In this document: positions 12,011 to 24,403 of the stretch, one piece after another | Numbering within the stretch: the first letter of the stretch is position 1 | Layout: every line of letters starts with the position of its first letter | Assembly: GCA_949358305.1 (NCBI GenBank) | Contig: OX442318.1 | Coordinates: 12,010,517-12,074,516 of the forward strand | Direction: 5' to 3' | Source: Strigamia acuminata | Lineage: Eukaryota; Arthropoda; Chilopoda; Geophilomorpha; Linotaeniidae | Length of the DNA stretch: 64,000 nt | Notes under the pieces: generated by a model | What the model was told of the DNA's origin: nothing | The model's input: the letters and a program-made list of their open reading frames with translations, nothing else | The model's database searches: none | Made by a program: the position numbers and the translations under genes

Positions 12011-13774
12011 CACAAGTCAAGTCACAAGTACGTTCGTTGTCCAGCTGGAATACAACACCATGGTCTTATTTTCCGGTGAAGACCGTAAGCCTACTATCTG
12101 TGTGCAAAATAAAAACAAAGTTAAGACATAAAACTGTTTTGTCTAAAGAATGAAGCCCTTTAGTTTCCAAATTCATTAGCTATGTTTGCCTAGTAAATAA
12201 AAGAGATAGGGCAGCATAAAAAGTGCACATTTAAATGTTAATGTATTTTGGAAAGGTTAAGAAAAAAAAACATTGATGAATGCATCTTCTCTTCTATCCT
12301 TGCTGCTTTTCCCATTCTTGGGATAAGTGCTTTGCATTCTTTTTGTCAATTACAATGTTATTGTCAATTTTAATTGGAAATTTGCTTCAATCTTTGCTTC
12401 TTTTTTAATTAACTTTTGCTTCTGCTCAATCAATTTTCTGCCTATTATCCATCCAATGTCTAAAAAAAAATTCCAAATTTATATTTCTTGCACACAAAAA
12501 ATGCAAAGCAATTCAAAAATAGAAATTTCTCTTTCCTCCAAAAATTTACTTAAAGTAGCTTGTAGTCAATATTTTCTATTGGCTCTATATAAATTTATAA
12601 TTTCAAACCCTTAAGATATTTTCAGATTTCTAATGCAAAAATGCACAAAAAAATCACAATAAATGCAGTAATTAGCAACAACTAATTCTTCAAAACATTT
12701 CATCCTAATAAAGGATTTAGCAATCAAGCTGATATTTCAAATTCCACAAGAAATCCTTCCACACACAACTTTTAATCAAAATTAATTATCCCTAAACCAG
12801 AAAACATTTTTTCCCTTCTTCTTCTAAAGTGTTTGCTCTTTTTTGTGTATGGGTGGAAAGTGGGAGAAAGGAAATTTAGTATAGACAAGCAAAAAAAAGC
12901 AACCAAACTCATCTTTATAAATCTAAAAAAGCATCAAGTAAAACATTACTTTTTTTTCCTTTTTTCCTTAATGGTGCTTAAATTTAATCAAAACACCCTT
13001 TAAAAAATTAAATGTCACCTGACTGCCTTGTTAACAATAAATATCCCAAAAAAAAACCTTAAACACACAAAATAAAAAATAAAATAAAAATGTCTGAAAT
13101 AAAATTGCTTGTGTTGTGTATCAAACTTCACAAATCATTTATTGGTTTCACAATTTTATTCCCTGAAGAATAAGAGAGAGAAAATATATTGATTCATTTC
13201 TTTGATCATGCCTTGACCTCCTGGACTCCACTAGACTATAAGAGAAGAGAAAAAAGAAGAGGAAAAAAAATTCCTCAAAACTTGCTTTTCACATCAACTG
13301 CAGCTGCTTGGAACCTTTGCAATTTATTGAAATTGACTTTATAAGATAGAAATGGAGATGGAAATTCTTTTTTTTTCCAGTCCACTTGTACCAGACCCAT
13401 TTACCTAAATGGTTATTACTTTACTGTTCAAACATAGGACAGGTTCACAATTGATATCTGCAATATCAAAGCAGACATATATACAAGATGTATTAATTGC
13501 AATTTATGCTTTGCTGTTTTTATGGCGAGTTGGGCGCCAATAAAAGCATTTGTCAAAATGACAGTGATGATTTCACTCAACCGGTAAAGAACCAATCAGA
13601 ATACAGCATTTAAAAAATGGCACACTGTTTGGATCAATCAATACGTGAGCAGGGATTTCCACAATTGGAGCACGAGATTGGACACGAGATTTCGCGCGAT
13701 TGAAACAAAATCTCGGTTATGTTAATAACGGGGAGCAATTCTTTCGACATCCCACATAACACAATGAACGATTT
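12011..13774. other. AT-rich gene-free stretch
   Basis: A/T runs and short open frames only (for example 12327-12614, low complexity). No splice-supported exon or repeat structure stands out. Confidence 0.55.
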
Positions 13775-13822
13775 AACATCGCATCTAGATGCGATGTTTA
13801 ATATTGTATCTACATAGATACA
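13775..13822. repeat. Two adjacent palindromes
   Basis: AACATCGCATCTAGATGCGA then TGTT is a perfect 24-base palindrome (13775-13798). Seven bases later TGTATCTACATAGATACA (13805-13822) forms a second stem of 8 bp. Confidence 0.85.
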
Positions 13823-13859
13823 TCAGACTAGCTGTTCACCCGCAGAGCCATAAATCACT

Positions 13860-14125
13860 CAAAACCATAGATCAAACAAATGTAAAAATACATTTTTGCA
13901 TAAACCACACAAAAATGCAACCCAAATCCAAACCACACCAAACCAAAACAGAATCAAACCCAACGCCAATCCGGCCAATACCCAAACACAATCAAACCCA
14001 AAATTTAACCAAAACCCAACGCCAATGCAGCCAATACAATTTTGGCCCAAACCAAACCAGACCAAAACCCAAATGCCACTGCAGCCACCCGCAAAGACCC
14101 GCATAAACCCGCATAGACCCCGCAT
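13860..14125. other. G-poor, A/C-rich tract on the plus strand
   Basis: About 265 bases consisting almost wholly of A, C and T, with ACCAAACC- and AACCCAA-type words and GACCCGCATA units near the end. The minus strand is degenerate GGGTTT-like. The open frames in it are low-complexity artefacts. Confidence 0.7.
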
Positions 14126-14181
14126 AGATCCGGCATTTTGAATAATTGTGATGAAATTACATCACAATTCACTGAATCCAC

Positions 14182-14478
14182 GACTATTCATCGCGCGACC
14201 ATTCATCGGCGCTAAGTCATCGCGCGGCTAAGTCATCGCGCAGCCAACTCATCGCGACATAAAACGGCACTAATAATAACACTAAAACCCCAAGAAGGGC
14301 TAACAAGGGGGGGCTGCGCCCCCCCTTGACCCCCCGCGAACCTCACCTTGCTGGTTTTTTTATGCAAACCACTTCTTTGAGCCAACTTGTCGTGAGTTGG
14401 TCACGCGATGAGTTGGTCACGCGATGAGTTGGCCGCGCGATGACTTAGCGCCGATGAATGGTCGCGCGATGAAAAGTC
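14182..14478. mobile_element. Foldback element with repeat-filled arms (copy 1)
   Basis: The left arm (14182-14260) is made of TTCATCGCGCGACC-type units and is inverted at the right arm (about 14387-14478). GACTATTCATCGCGCGACCA on the left pairs with the right end over at least 40 bp with 1-2 mismatches. The core has AAGAAGGGCTAACAAGG, a GGGGGGGCTGCGCCCCCCC hairpin and CGAACCTCACCTTGCTGG. AATTCACT occurs on both flanks. No coding capacity. Confidence 0.85.
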
Positions 14479-14505
14479 GCCGTACCAATTCACTCAACCA
14501 AATGT

Positions 14506-14668
14506 TTTTTTTACCCGCTATTTTATGTTTTTACCCGCTATTTTATGTTTTTACCCGCTATTTTGTGTTTTTACCCGCTATTTTATGTTTTTACCCGCTA
14601 TTTTATGTTTTTACCCGCTATTTTCCCATATTAACCCGCTATTTTCTCCGATTTACCCGCTATTTTGT
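14506..14668. repeat. Minisatellite, 20-bp unit
   Basis: About eight copies of TTACCCGCTATTTTATGTTT; the last two have changed spacers. It produces spurious open frames of FYPLFYVFTRYF type. Confidence 0.95.
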
Positions 14669-14889
14669 TTTGTTTTATTATGCAATCACTTTTTTCAATT
14701 TTTTGGATAAAATTACCCAAAAAAGTTTGTTTTTTTCAAATTAAACGCCAACCATAAGTCAGATCAAAAAGTTATTGCCACCATCGTTTTCAGCGGAATT
14801 TTCTACTCTGGAAACATGTTTCAAACATTTTTTTCGGTGAATTTTACAAATTTTGGGTTTTTACATGGTGAAATTTAAATTTTGCATAA

Positions 14890-15275
14890 ATTTTTCAATC
14901 GGTCGCCCGCTAAGATGGCCCGAATCGGCACTTTTCCTCGCCCGAATCAAAAAGTAAAATATACAGGCTTGTGCAGAATTGTCTCCTCTTCAAAATGAGC
15001 TTAGTTCCAGAATTTTCGGACCTCATCTTGACATAGAAAACAATAAAAAACGATACGGGACGAACATTTAGGCCTGAATTTCCATTCGGGCACCCGCTAA
15101 AATCGCCCTGAATCGGTACTTTTTTCACCCGAATGGAAATAAAAAATATACAGCCTGATGTGAAATTGTCCCCTCTTTCCAATGGTCTTGGTTTCAGAAT
15201 GTATAAATCTTTTTTCGACGTAGAAAAGGTCAAAAAACGAATCGAAGCGAACATTACAGGACTATTGGTACGAAC
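14890..15275. repeat. Diverged tandem duplication, about 190 bp each
   Basis: 14893-15080 and 15083-15275 align along their length: GCCCGCTAAGATGGCCCGAA against ACCCGCTAAAATCGCCCTGA, and AAAATATACAGGCTTGTG against AAAATATACAGCCTGATG. A 152-residue minus-strand frame here (14910-15368) reads through both copies and is repeat-derived. Confidence 0.8.
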
Positions 15276-15946
15276 GGCTCCCGTCAGGTGGCGCTGCGGT
15301 CTACATAAATTGCCGTAATTTCGCCTTTTCTCCCTTTTAACGATAATTAATGTTTGTTTTCTCTTCATTAATAAGTAGAAAACGTAAAAATAGACCGGAA
15401 TAATCTAATTTCCAAACTGAAAAGTCGTTTTAAACAATTTATTCATCAGGTGAACATACGACGCACCGTTCTATTACATCTCACCAACATCCCACTATAT
15501 AAGCCAAACTGATAGTATCTATGGTTGTACTGCTTCAGCATACTAATTGCTGAAACACTCAAATACAATGGAAATTGGTAGTTTTGATTGAAAAATCAAT
15601 AGAATTTATTTAAAAAAAAAAAATGACAAAACAGGAAGTGTTGAAATTGGTGGCCATCTTGACGTTACACATTACCGGAAGATACCGCCAACAGGTGGCG
15701 CCACTTTCGGAAAAAAACCACAAAAAATGACGCATTTCCGGTTCCGGCATTACGAAAAAAGTTACACTTCCGGAAGTGCTAACTCTCACGCAGAGACTGA
15801 CTTCTCCTCTTTAGTATGGAGTTTAATTAATAAAAAAATTATTTCACATGAAAATAATGATTTTTTACAAATGGTGTCACAAAAAGACCCATCTTAGGGT
15901 TGGAAGGGTTAATATTGTAATATTGTAAACTGGTTTTCACAAATGC
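15276..15946. other. No recognisable gene
   Basis: Contains GGTGGCGC words at 15288 and 15694 and a CTATATAAG at about 15497 with no gene after it. Confidence 0.45.
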
Positions 15947-16420
15947 ACACATCCAATTTTGACCCTAAACATCCAATTTTGACCCTAAACATCCAATTTT
16001 GACCCAAAGAAATCCAATTTTGACCCAAAAAATCTAATTTTGATCCAAAAAATCCAATTTTAACCCAAATCATCCAATATTAACCCAAATCATCCAAATT
16101 TTGACCCAAAAAAATCCAATTTTGACCAAAAAATCCAATTTGACCAAAAACATGCAATTATGACCCAAAACATGCATTTTTTTACCAAAACATCAAATTT
16201 CTAACAAAACATCCAATTTCTAACCAAAACATCCAATTTATAACTAAAACATCCAATTTATAACCAAAACATCCAATTTATAACTAAAACATCCAATTTC
16301 TAACCAAAACATCCAATTTATAACAAAAACATCCAATTTCTAACCAAAACATCCAATTTCTAACCAAAACATCCAATTTCTAACCAAAACATCCAATTTT
16401 TTACCATAAACTTCAAATTT
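15947..16420. repeat. Minisatellite, 20-bp unit, about 23 copies
   Basis: AAACATCCAATTTYTAACCA units. The first third has the variant ATCCAATTTTGACCCAAA, the last two thirds TTTCTAACC or TTTATAACC, so the array has an internal gradient. Confidence 0.95.
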
Positions 16421-18872
16421 GCTTACAAAAAATGTTAGTTACCCATAAATAACAAAAGTTTCATCAATTTGTCAAATCCAACATTCCAATATCACCATCG
16501 ATAAACATAAAGCTTCATCAATAACAAAACCTTTTTTGTCTCTTTAACTAGTGAAGCTGTCACTGACATAAATGTGAGACAAGAAAACACATAAAAGAAA
16601 AGGAAAAAAAAATGTGAGAAAAAAAATAATGGGCAAGATGGAGATAAAGACAGGAAGAAAAAAAATGAGTGGATAGTGTAACAACTTTGTGCAGACGTGA
16701 TAGAAATACTGTTAATTGTTTCCTCTTGAAACTCTTGGATGTTTGGTGCAATTGCTTTGATACTGGGAAATTGAGTCATAACTCAAGTTAAAATATAGTG
16801 CACAAACTAACTGACTTGTAAGAAAATTAAATGAACCCCACAATTCTTCAAAACAATTAGAAAATTGTTATTACAGCAAAAAAAAAGTTCCCTCCATTTT
16901 TTTTTCTGAAAAAATAAAAATTTAAAAATTTAAAATTAAATTAATTAATTTTTCAAGAATCTTTAAAATTGGTCTTAATTGGAATTAAGGAATTTAATAA
17001 CCACAAATAAAAGTGGTTAAAAATCAATTTGTGAATTCAAAACAACAAAACAAGCATTCATCGTTGAATTCTTTGATAAATCTCCACAAACAGATAAATG
17101 TATTTGTTTACACAAACTGAAATTGAGAGATAAACAAATCCAACACTGGTTTTAATTAATTGAAATGGTAACTAAGTTACAAAATAAAAAAAATTTAAAT
17201 TCACATTTAAAAAAATTTTTTTATTTAATTTTTTTTTTAAATTTTTTTTTCAATGACATCACCTTGATATATAGGAATACACTCAACTGTCATTTTCAGA
17301 ATTCAAATTGAGCTGTAACTGATTTACTCAAAGAGAATTTTGAAAACTAAACGCTGCCACTCACAACACCATTCTGATGATGGAATCTCTAAAAAATAGA
17401 TGCATCAAAAATTTCCAACAATAGCGAAACCCACAAAAAAGTGTGTTGTGCGTGGAATCCAGAACACCACCAAAAATCAATTCGTGTTTACCCAGAATTC
17501 ATTTTGCTTAAAAATTGGTACCAGACCGATCGCCACTGGTTGCAATCGATCACAAAAATTCAGAAACAAAACAGAAACCATTCTACGCATAAAAAGAAAT
17601 TCTCCAAAATTAAGACATTTGAAAATTTCAATTAAGACCCAACAAAGCATTCTTCAAAATCCAAAATACAAACATTGTTCAACTCCAATAAAAAAAATTG
17701 TTTAAAATCCAAAAAAAAATTGTTTAAAATCCAAAAAAAAAAACATTGTTTAAAATAAATAAAAATACATTGTTTAAAATCCAAAAATTGAATAAAACAT
17801 TACAAAAGACGAACTGCAAATCATCTCCCGACATCTCAACCTCACAGCGAAAAAACATTGCACTTTCTTTACATTGTCGCAAAGTGTGTAAAACACAAAG
17901 TAAATCTGCAGCAAATTGAACACAGACGAAATGTAGGCAATAAGATCGAAGAAGCGGATCGAAAAGAGAAAGAGCGACCGGCGAGGACATTGTGGGGATT
18001 CATTTTAGAGCCAATCCCTCTTCTCGTATAAGAGTCAAGTACCAGTTACAGGGCACGAAGGCAACACAAGAGTATTGAGCCCATACACACCAGGAGGCAA
18101 TTTAAGAGGCATTACGCTCAACCAGCCTCTAATAGTAAGCTAAAGAGGGCCAGCGTATAACGCAGTCAAGTGCCTTTAGCCTCTAAATAGAACGCCAGTG
18201 CATGTGAAAATGAATTCTGCCCCAGCCGTCTATCAAATCAAGGAGAAAGCTTTCCCATCCACACCCATCAACATTAAGCAAAAATGCCCATTTTGCAATT
18301 ACTCCAATCAAAACGATGTGAGGGTCAAACTTAGATTGGCATTGACTAAGAGCAAAGGGGACAGCCAAAGCAAAATCACCTGATAATGCCGGCCTGCGAA
18401 CCGTTTCATTAATTTAATGGTTCGGAGATGATGGAACGGACCGAGCCAAAAATTACCAACGGAACTCGTGATTACAGCTTTTGCTTTTTTTTCTCTCTCC
18501 TTTCTTTTTTTGCTGCCAGAGTGGATTTGCTGAATTGGCTGCAAAAAAGTCAACTGCTTTTTATTCCACTCACTGGATCAAACTTCCTGTCTTAAATAAA
18601 GTCGGATGGGTTAAATGCTAACGGTTAAATGTGGCATGCAGAAGCCGCTTTCGAAGGGTCATTTAGCCTAAACTCGACCGAGGGTGGTCGCCGTATAATT
18701 TAAAAATTGACAGCTGATTTAGTAGGCTTTTAGTCGCAGTGGGCATGCGCACAACATTTAAACAATGTTGCGGATGCAACTCGTATTTATATTTGGAGTT
18801 AGTTAAAATTAATCAGATCGTCGATGTTACTGGATTTAAAACTGATGCAGCTACTAATTTATTTATTTATAT
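16421..18872. other. AT-rich gene-free stretch
   Basis: Homopolymer-rich at 16.86-17.25 and 17.63-17.78 kb. The frame at 18198-18383 contains CPFCNYSN but lacks the histidines of a C2H2 finger. No supported exon. Confidence 0.45.
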
Positions 18873-19275
18873 TATCGTATTATACAGATTAAGAGTAACC
18901 CTCAAATTGTAGCCTCCCTCTAATAGTAGCCTCCCTCTATTAATAACATTCCTCTATTAATAGCCTCTCTCTAATAGTAGATTCCTATTAGTAGATTCCC
19001 CCTATTAGTAGATTCCCTCTAATAGTAGACTCCTTCTAGTAGTAGCCTCCCTCTAATAATAGCCGCAGCTGAGACACCAAGAATACCATATTTTTGCAAA
19101 ACTTTCATTGTTTCCGTATTTAACCTCACAAACAATGAACGTACGCTTCGTTTATGACGTTCAGACTTCGTTTGTTGCATTAAACAAATGTATCAAACAA
19201 AAAACCGAAATTGTAATTGTTGACAAAAATGGCAGTTTTGAATAAAAACCTTAATCGATAAAATACGATATTTAT
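18873..19275. mobile_element. TIR element with 17-18 bp minisatellite
   Basis: ATCGTATTATACAGATTAAG on the left is inverted as CTTAATCGATAAAATACGAT on the right. 18905-19065 is a tandem array of TAGCCTCCCTCTAATAG units. The right part (GACAAAAATGGCAGTTTTGA; TTGTAATTGTTG) is shared with the element at 26.6-27.27 kb. Confidence 0.75.
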
Positions 19276-21680
19276 TTTATTTACATTCGACTTTACATGG
19301 CCACACACTCCTTCAATTTAAAACCTCAAAGCAGAATCTTTAACCTTCGTCAGAAAATGCACTTTATGTACGAGAGCACCTAAATTATAGTCACTTCTGA
19401 CTCAGCCACTTTCCTTCTGTAAGCGATTACTTTTTTTTATGTCAAACGCTCTAACCAAAAGGTACTAAAGTAACAAAAAGAACTTCTCCGTATACCCAGA
19501 TTGAATTCACTGAATGTTAGAAAACCATTCGCAAAGTGTTCACGATTTTTCTCTTTTGTTCAGAAAATTGATGATTTAAAAATAAGAAGAAAAAAAAAAG
19601 AAAAAAAATAAGCAAATAGTTCCAATTCCAAGAAACGAGATAAATTTCGTGATTAGAAAAGCGGATCGTTCTTAAACGTGAATGAAATATGTCGACTTGT
19701 TATAACAAGCGATGTCAAAGTCACAGTATGTCAACACAATCAAATTTCTGACATGAAGTAAATTCGATTTCCAGCTCGGTGAAAAATGTTATCACAGAAA
19801 AAAAAGTGATCATTAGGTTGTGATCAAAGCCTGAAAACGAGTATGAAAAGAATATTTCATTTCATGCTGCATCTCATTTATCGTAGACCGATTCGAATGA
19901 CATACAAAGTCTCCGGTCTCTAGCGAATGCAATTTATGCGTGGCAGTCAGAATAACAGACATTTTAATCACACCGGCAGCACTTCTGCATGCCAAAAGTT
20001 TCCGAAAGCAGTCATAACAAATATTAACAAAAAGAATATCCACCAGCTGCATTCAAAAACTCGCGTTCACCTCGAGTGTTTGTGTTTACGGCCTTAAAAC
20101 ACACCAAAGCACAAACATTTCAAATGTGCTATCTTAGCAAACAACTGCAGTGTTTTAGAAGATTGCCAAAAAGCCAGCCATTTTGTTCCCAATACTGCAA
20201 ATTGTTGTTAACAATCATGCCACTTGACATCTTCGTCATCAAATTGCTTCTTCACCTACAACAAAGCCTTCTTGAATTGAACAATGTGCAGGTGTTATAT
20301 GCATGTTTGCATCGATGTAATGCAGTTTGGCTCCACCCACAATAAGAAAACTACAAATTAACAATGTTAAAATGTTATTTTGCAATGGTTTTTCTCATAG
20401 AGGGGGGGCAACCATTGTTACAATCACATGATCGTATCACCTGACCTCAATTTTCAAAAGGTCTATTTGGGTGGGTTTCGCTGCATTGTGAACAGAAACT
20501 TTGCGCCACAATAGAATTTCGCTTGTGTCGAAGCATTGAAAATTGTTGTTTGAGATCACGCGAAGCGCAGAAGATTAAAATCGGATATTTTTCTAAGTTA
20601 TAACGCAAAATATAAATTATATAAAGAGGCAATAAATGTTGTTAACTATAGGCTTGTCCAATTTATTATAATCTACTAGTCGCTTCGTGGCATTGTATAC
20701 TAACCTGTATACAAGTAGGTGTTTCTTTTTTAATTTGTGATGTTAAAATATACAGAAACACTTAAAACACGGCTTTTGGAATGCATCTACTATATAAATA
20801 AAGAAATATCTAAAAACACAAACACTTTGAAAAAACCTTTTTGAATGCCGCTATCGCTATTGCTGATGTTGATCTCATCACTGAGGATCCAAGAGGCCTC
20901 GACCTATGGGGCCAAAGTCATCATCCAGAAAGGAATATGTTTACAATAACATTCATTGATGCGTGGCGGCTACTGCACATATTATGTAAACATGAATATA
21001 GACCGGAAATAACCAAGTTTTCAGAATCATTATGTTAAAATATAATCATAGTTGCACGAAATCCAATCAATCCAACAACCCCGACCTTTGTTCCTGCTGC
21101 CGACAGTTTCGCTTAGGCAGCCGAAGCAAAGATTAAAATCCCACACGAGTACTGGCGAGTTTTAAGTAAATTAAACCCAACCTCAAATCGAATTACCTGT
21201 GCAATTATTAGATTCAAAGTTAACCATTAAAGTCTCAGCAGTAAACTTTTCCAACGGTTAACAGTGCTGCCCATCAATAATGACACTTTCCTGCAATGCT
21301 TCTATGAAACATTTAAACTCAAACACATTTTTGAGAAGCTCACAACATCAAATAACTCTATTGTCTTTCTTATTCCCATTGTGCAATCCAACTGACACTT
21401 ATTTATTTATAAAATTTATATTTAATTCATCCGTTTTGATCTGTTCGGCTTAGTTGAAGGTTTGCTCGATCTAACTTAGAAAGGCAGCCTAAATTGGCTT
21501 CCATTCACAGTTTGCAAATTTTAATTCTCAATATTTAATTTCTAATTTTAATATTTAAACGCGCTTTGATGTGTGTTTAAATATTTTCCATCTAAACAGC
21601 TTTTGTGCCGAGTTTCTCACATAACGAGAATAGATCGACAGAATGGTTTCTGTAGATCGAGAAAAACTTTGGGCGACAGA
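19276..21680. other. Gene-poor stretch with one Ig-like open frame
   Basis: Nothing certain. The minus-strand frame at 19813-20052 is described separately. The plus-strand patch at 20841-21038 is GC-richer than its surroundings and has two short frames, neither recognised. Confidence 0.4.
19813..19999 (-). CDS. Possible Ig-like exon fragment (weak)
   Basis: After a candidate acceptor (GGCATGCAG|AAGTGCTGCC near 19988) the minus strand reads KMSVILTATHKLHSLETGDF then VCHSNRS. ETGDFVC resembles the DxGxYxC strand-F motif of Ig domains, with an NRS sequon after it. No clear donor follows and the first Ig cysteine and tryptophan are not in this exon. It could be part of the same minus-strand receptor gene or chance. 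Confidence 0.2.
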
Positions 21681-21731
21681 CAGAATGACCAGATTTGGTA
21701 AATATAAAATCGGGACATCTGGTCACCCCTG
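21681..21731. mobile_element. Small hAT-like remnant
   Basis: GACCAGAT and ATCTGGTCACCCCTG form the inverted ends (CAGGGGTGACCAGAT type). GCGACAGA and ACCACAGA on the two sides match at 6 of 8 positions, as a worn 8-bp duplication would. Confidence 0.5.
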
Positions 21732-21798
21732 ACCACAGAGGTCAAGATTACGTCATTGGGCAGAAAGAAGTGACCCACAACTAAAAGAATAGAAATAT

Positions 21799-22165
21799 AC
21801 TCGAACATACTCAAAGGTTGGCCTAATGAATACTTTTACCTTTAGACTTTATATTATTATTAAAGGCTCTAGTAGAGAAATGCAGTCTACAAGTTACATA
21901 AAAATAAATAGTTTGTGATGTTAAATGTGACAAATGTCGAGCCATTTCACAAGTGTAGTGATACATAAAAATAGATCAAAACACCAGAATTGCATTAGAT
22001 GTACAATCGTGGACAAAAAATTTGTCACTTTTTCCCATGCTAGCATAAGGAAAAGTGACAATTTTTTTGTCTACAATTGTACATACTATACATTGTAATC
22101 GATTATCTATTGTTAGGAAATTGTTTGCTTTCCTGACAAAGCAACCAAAACAGAACTAAAAGACT
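21799..22165. mobile_element. TATACT MITE, copy 5 (degraded, with nested hairpin element)
   Basis: CGAGCCATTTCACAAGTGTA (from 21938), CATTGTAATCGATTATC and CCTGACAAAGCAACCAAAAC (to about 22153) match copy 2 internally. TATACTCGAACATACTCAAA at about 21799 may be its left arm, separated by inserted DNA. The right arm is missing. Confidence 0.6.
22001..22083. mobile_element. Small palindromic TA-flanked element
   Basis: Two arms (GTACAATCGTGGACAAAAAA and the complement TTTTTTTGTCTACAATTGTAC) fold over GTCACTTTTTCC and GGAAAAGTGAC with a loop at ATGCTAGCAT. It is flanked by TA and inserted in MITE copy 5. About 80 bp, of a mariner/Tc1-type size and target. Confidence 0.75.
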
Positions 22166-24100
22166 TTCCAAATGCAGCCACCGATTTCTATGCAATAAAC
22201 AAGCTGAAACTAAAAACTAATCAGATATTCAGCAACATTTACTCTAGTAACACTCAACTAATGAGCAAAAAATGCAACTGTCCTAGAGGTGATTAATGCA
22301 TCTGCATTTGCAACACGTTTAATCAATTGCCAGCGTTAAAATTCCTCATCCGAATTATATATCAGACAAGTGCATCTTAATAATTAGATAGACGAAAAGA
22401 AGGGTAAGACAACAAGAGTAAAATGTAATCTGCATTCCAATTCAGAGCAGCAGGCACTGCCAATTTCTCCAGAGTACTATTCACCAACATGTGCATAAAT
22501 ATGAAGCTGAGAAACGTTCAGCTAAATTCCCTCTCCTCGTGTTATTCAAACCACTTCCTCACAGACACACTCTCGTTGCAAAATGCTTATCAAGAAGCAT
22601 AAAAAGGGATTTAAAACTAAGCTTTGATAATCTCTTTCCACAACTGTCAGCATCTAGTCTAACTGACATCTATACACTGGTCAATCCTTCCAACATTAAA
22701 ACGGGCCCTTTCGCCTATTACTTTGCTAATTAATTACCATAATAGTGTGCTAATTAATTAATTACAAAGGACAAAACCCAAAAACCACTTGGTATTTATC
22801 AGTGTCAAACAGTGCAGTCGACAACTTTCGAGCGAGCCTGAGAATAACCCTTCCATTCCTCCTGATCTTTGTGGTAGTTGTCATATAGACTGCATAACCT
22901 GGCTTTAAGCAGGTTCGGACGGACAGCCGGTAAACTCCGCTTTTACCGGCATGTTATTATAAATGATTGCGAATTTTTTTTCAATAAGAAATAAACCAAA
23001 CCAAGCTTTAAAAGTGTTTTAAAATTATGGAAGCTGGATGATACTTTATACATTGTATTGTTGCCAATACAATGTACTACCTAACTGCGCTTAAGGCTGC
23101 ACAATTCCTTGTGGTGCAAATACACCGCAGTGCTCCCCCTCACTCTTAATCAGAGAAAAGAGATCACATGCATTCCAAATATAGTTCATAAAATCTCCAA
23201 CAGTTGAACTTTATGAACTTTCAAAAATGAGTGTACCGTACTGCCTCAAATAAACGCCGTGGCATTTAAAACTTTTTTCTGCTCTGTTTCAGCATAAAGC
23301 AAGTTCGGTATAATATAGGCCTAACTTAGCGTGCTAGTTTGTTCCATTAGCGTTGCCATCACTGGTCATTATGTTCGACAGTCATTAGTAGTGTTCAGAG
23401 CAAATTCATTATAAATGAAATCAAAATGAAATATCATTATTTAGATAGTAAATTAAATGTGTGCTTATAAACAACAATTCTTTTTATCACAATTGATGTA
23501 ATTAGAATAGCAATTAACTTCAGCAAACATTCGATTTTTTTTATACGATGAAAATGAATTGCTTACACTGACATTAGCGTGTAATCAATGTAGATATGAT
23601 TAAAATAACACGATCCATAAATCACACTCATTTTCATGTATTAATCCCTCATGTGTGATTTCCTCGTTATAGGTTTACATTATGAATTGTAAGGATTCTT
23701 AACGGCTTTAGTCACTTTGCAGTTCACAACGAGCTAGTAATTAAGATGTCAAATCTAGCTTTGATGCTTTTTATTGCCTTTCCAGTTAATTTAATAATTC
23801 TTGGTTAAACATCATATAAATTCCCATCATGCATCGCACAAACTCAACCAAATTTGTCAACCTTGCTCTTTAGCCATGTTTCTGTTTTCGACGTTTTTAG
23901 AGTTTACATGCACAGAATGGCCACCAAAAACAGCCTTAAACCATTATAAAAAAATAAAATTCTCTTTGAGCTCTCAAATGACATGAATTCTTAAGCACTC
24001 CCATCCTGTAATCCTCTTTGGACCCCTAATCTCATGAGCCCCTAAGCACGGCTTAGTAATTATGTCACTGATATGACTTCCTTCAGCAGCCACTTTTTCT
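22166..24100. other. No gene; one shared 33-bp motif
   Basis: AT-rich. Contains a copy of GCACAATTCCTTGTGGTGCA at 23096-23128 and a TACCGTACT terminus-like word at 23234. TTTTACCGGCATG at about 22940 recalls the outer 3.27-kb element. Confidence 0.45.
23096..23128 (+). repeat. Conserved 33-bp dispersed motif, copy 1
   Basis: GGCTGCACAATTCCTTGTGG then TGCAAATACACC. It recurs at 25838 and 32796. Confidence 0.75.
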
Positions 24101-24120
24101 AATAGAGTGAATTTCCCCTT

Positions 24121-24275
24121 GACCAGCCACTCCTCTAGACCAGGCACCCCGCTAGACCGGCCACTCCTCTAGACCAAGCACCCCTCTAGACCAAGCACCC
24201 CTCTAGACCAGCCACTCCTCTACACCAAGCACCCCTCTAGACCGGGCACTCTGTCTAGACCAGGCAGCCATCTTA
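24121..24275. repeat. Minisatellite, 17-bp unit
   Basis: CCCCTCTAGACCAAGCA units with alternating GGCACCCC/GCCACTCC halves. Isolated CTCTAGA words continue to 24393. Confidence 0.9.
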
Positions 24276-24403
24276 ACTGAGCAAACCGTTGGAACCCCAT
24301 TAAATGTCTGATAGTACTATAAACTCCCTCTAGAGTGGAAACCCCTCTAGATCCGGCGATTTCTGCCGAGCCTACCTGCACCCGGTCTAGAGGTTTTTCA
24401 ATG

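Noticed and set aside
11788-12153. 121-residue frame and overlapping frames on both strands
   Set aside because: Produced by the 27-bp GCGATATTGGATTG array, open in several frames at once.
13860-14125. Telomere-like GGGTTT strand
   Set aside because: Words are degenerate and never form an exact tandem telomere array; more likely a strand-skewed tract.
14424-14744. 106-residue frame rich in FYPLF/TRYF
   Set aside because: Translation of the 20-bp TTACCCGCTATTTTATG array.
14910-15368. 152-residue minus-strand frame
   Set aside because: Reads through two diverged 190-bp tandem copies; the sequence is not protein-like and no family fits.
15947-16420. CRISPR-like regular repeats
   Set aside because: Units are contiguous 20-mers without unique spacers in a eukaryotic context: a minisatellite.
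16492-16779. Hydrophobic 95-residue minus-strand frame
   Set aside because: Phe/Ser/Leu runs come from A-rich/T-rich low-complexity DNA.
18198-18383. Frame with CPFCNYSN, zinc-finger-like
   Set aside because: The required histidine pair is missing at the proper spacing.
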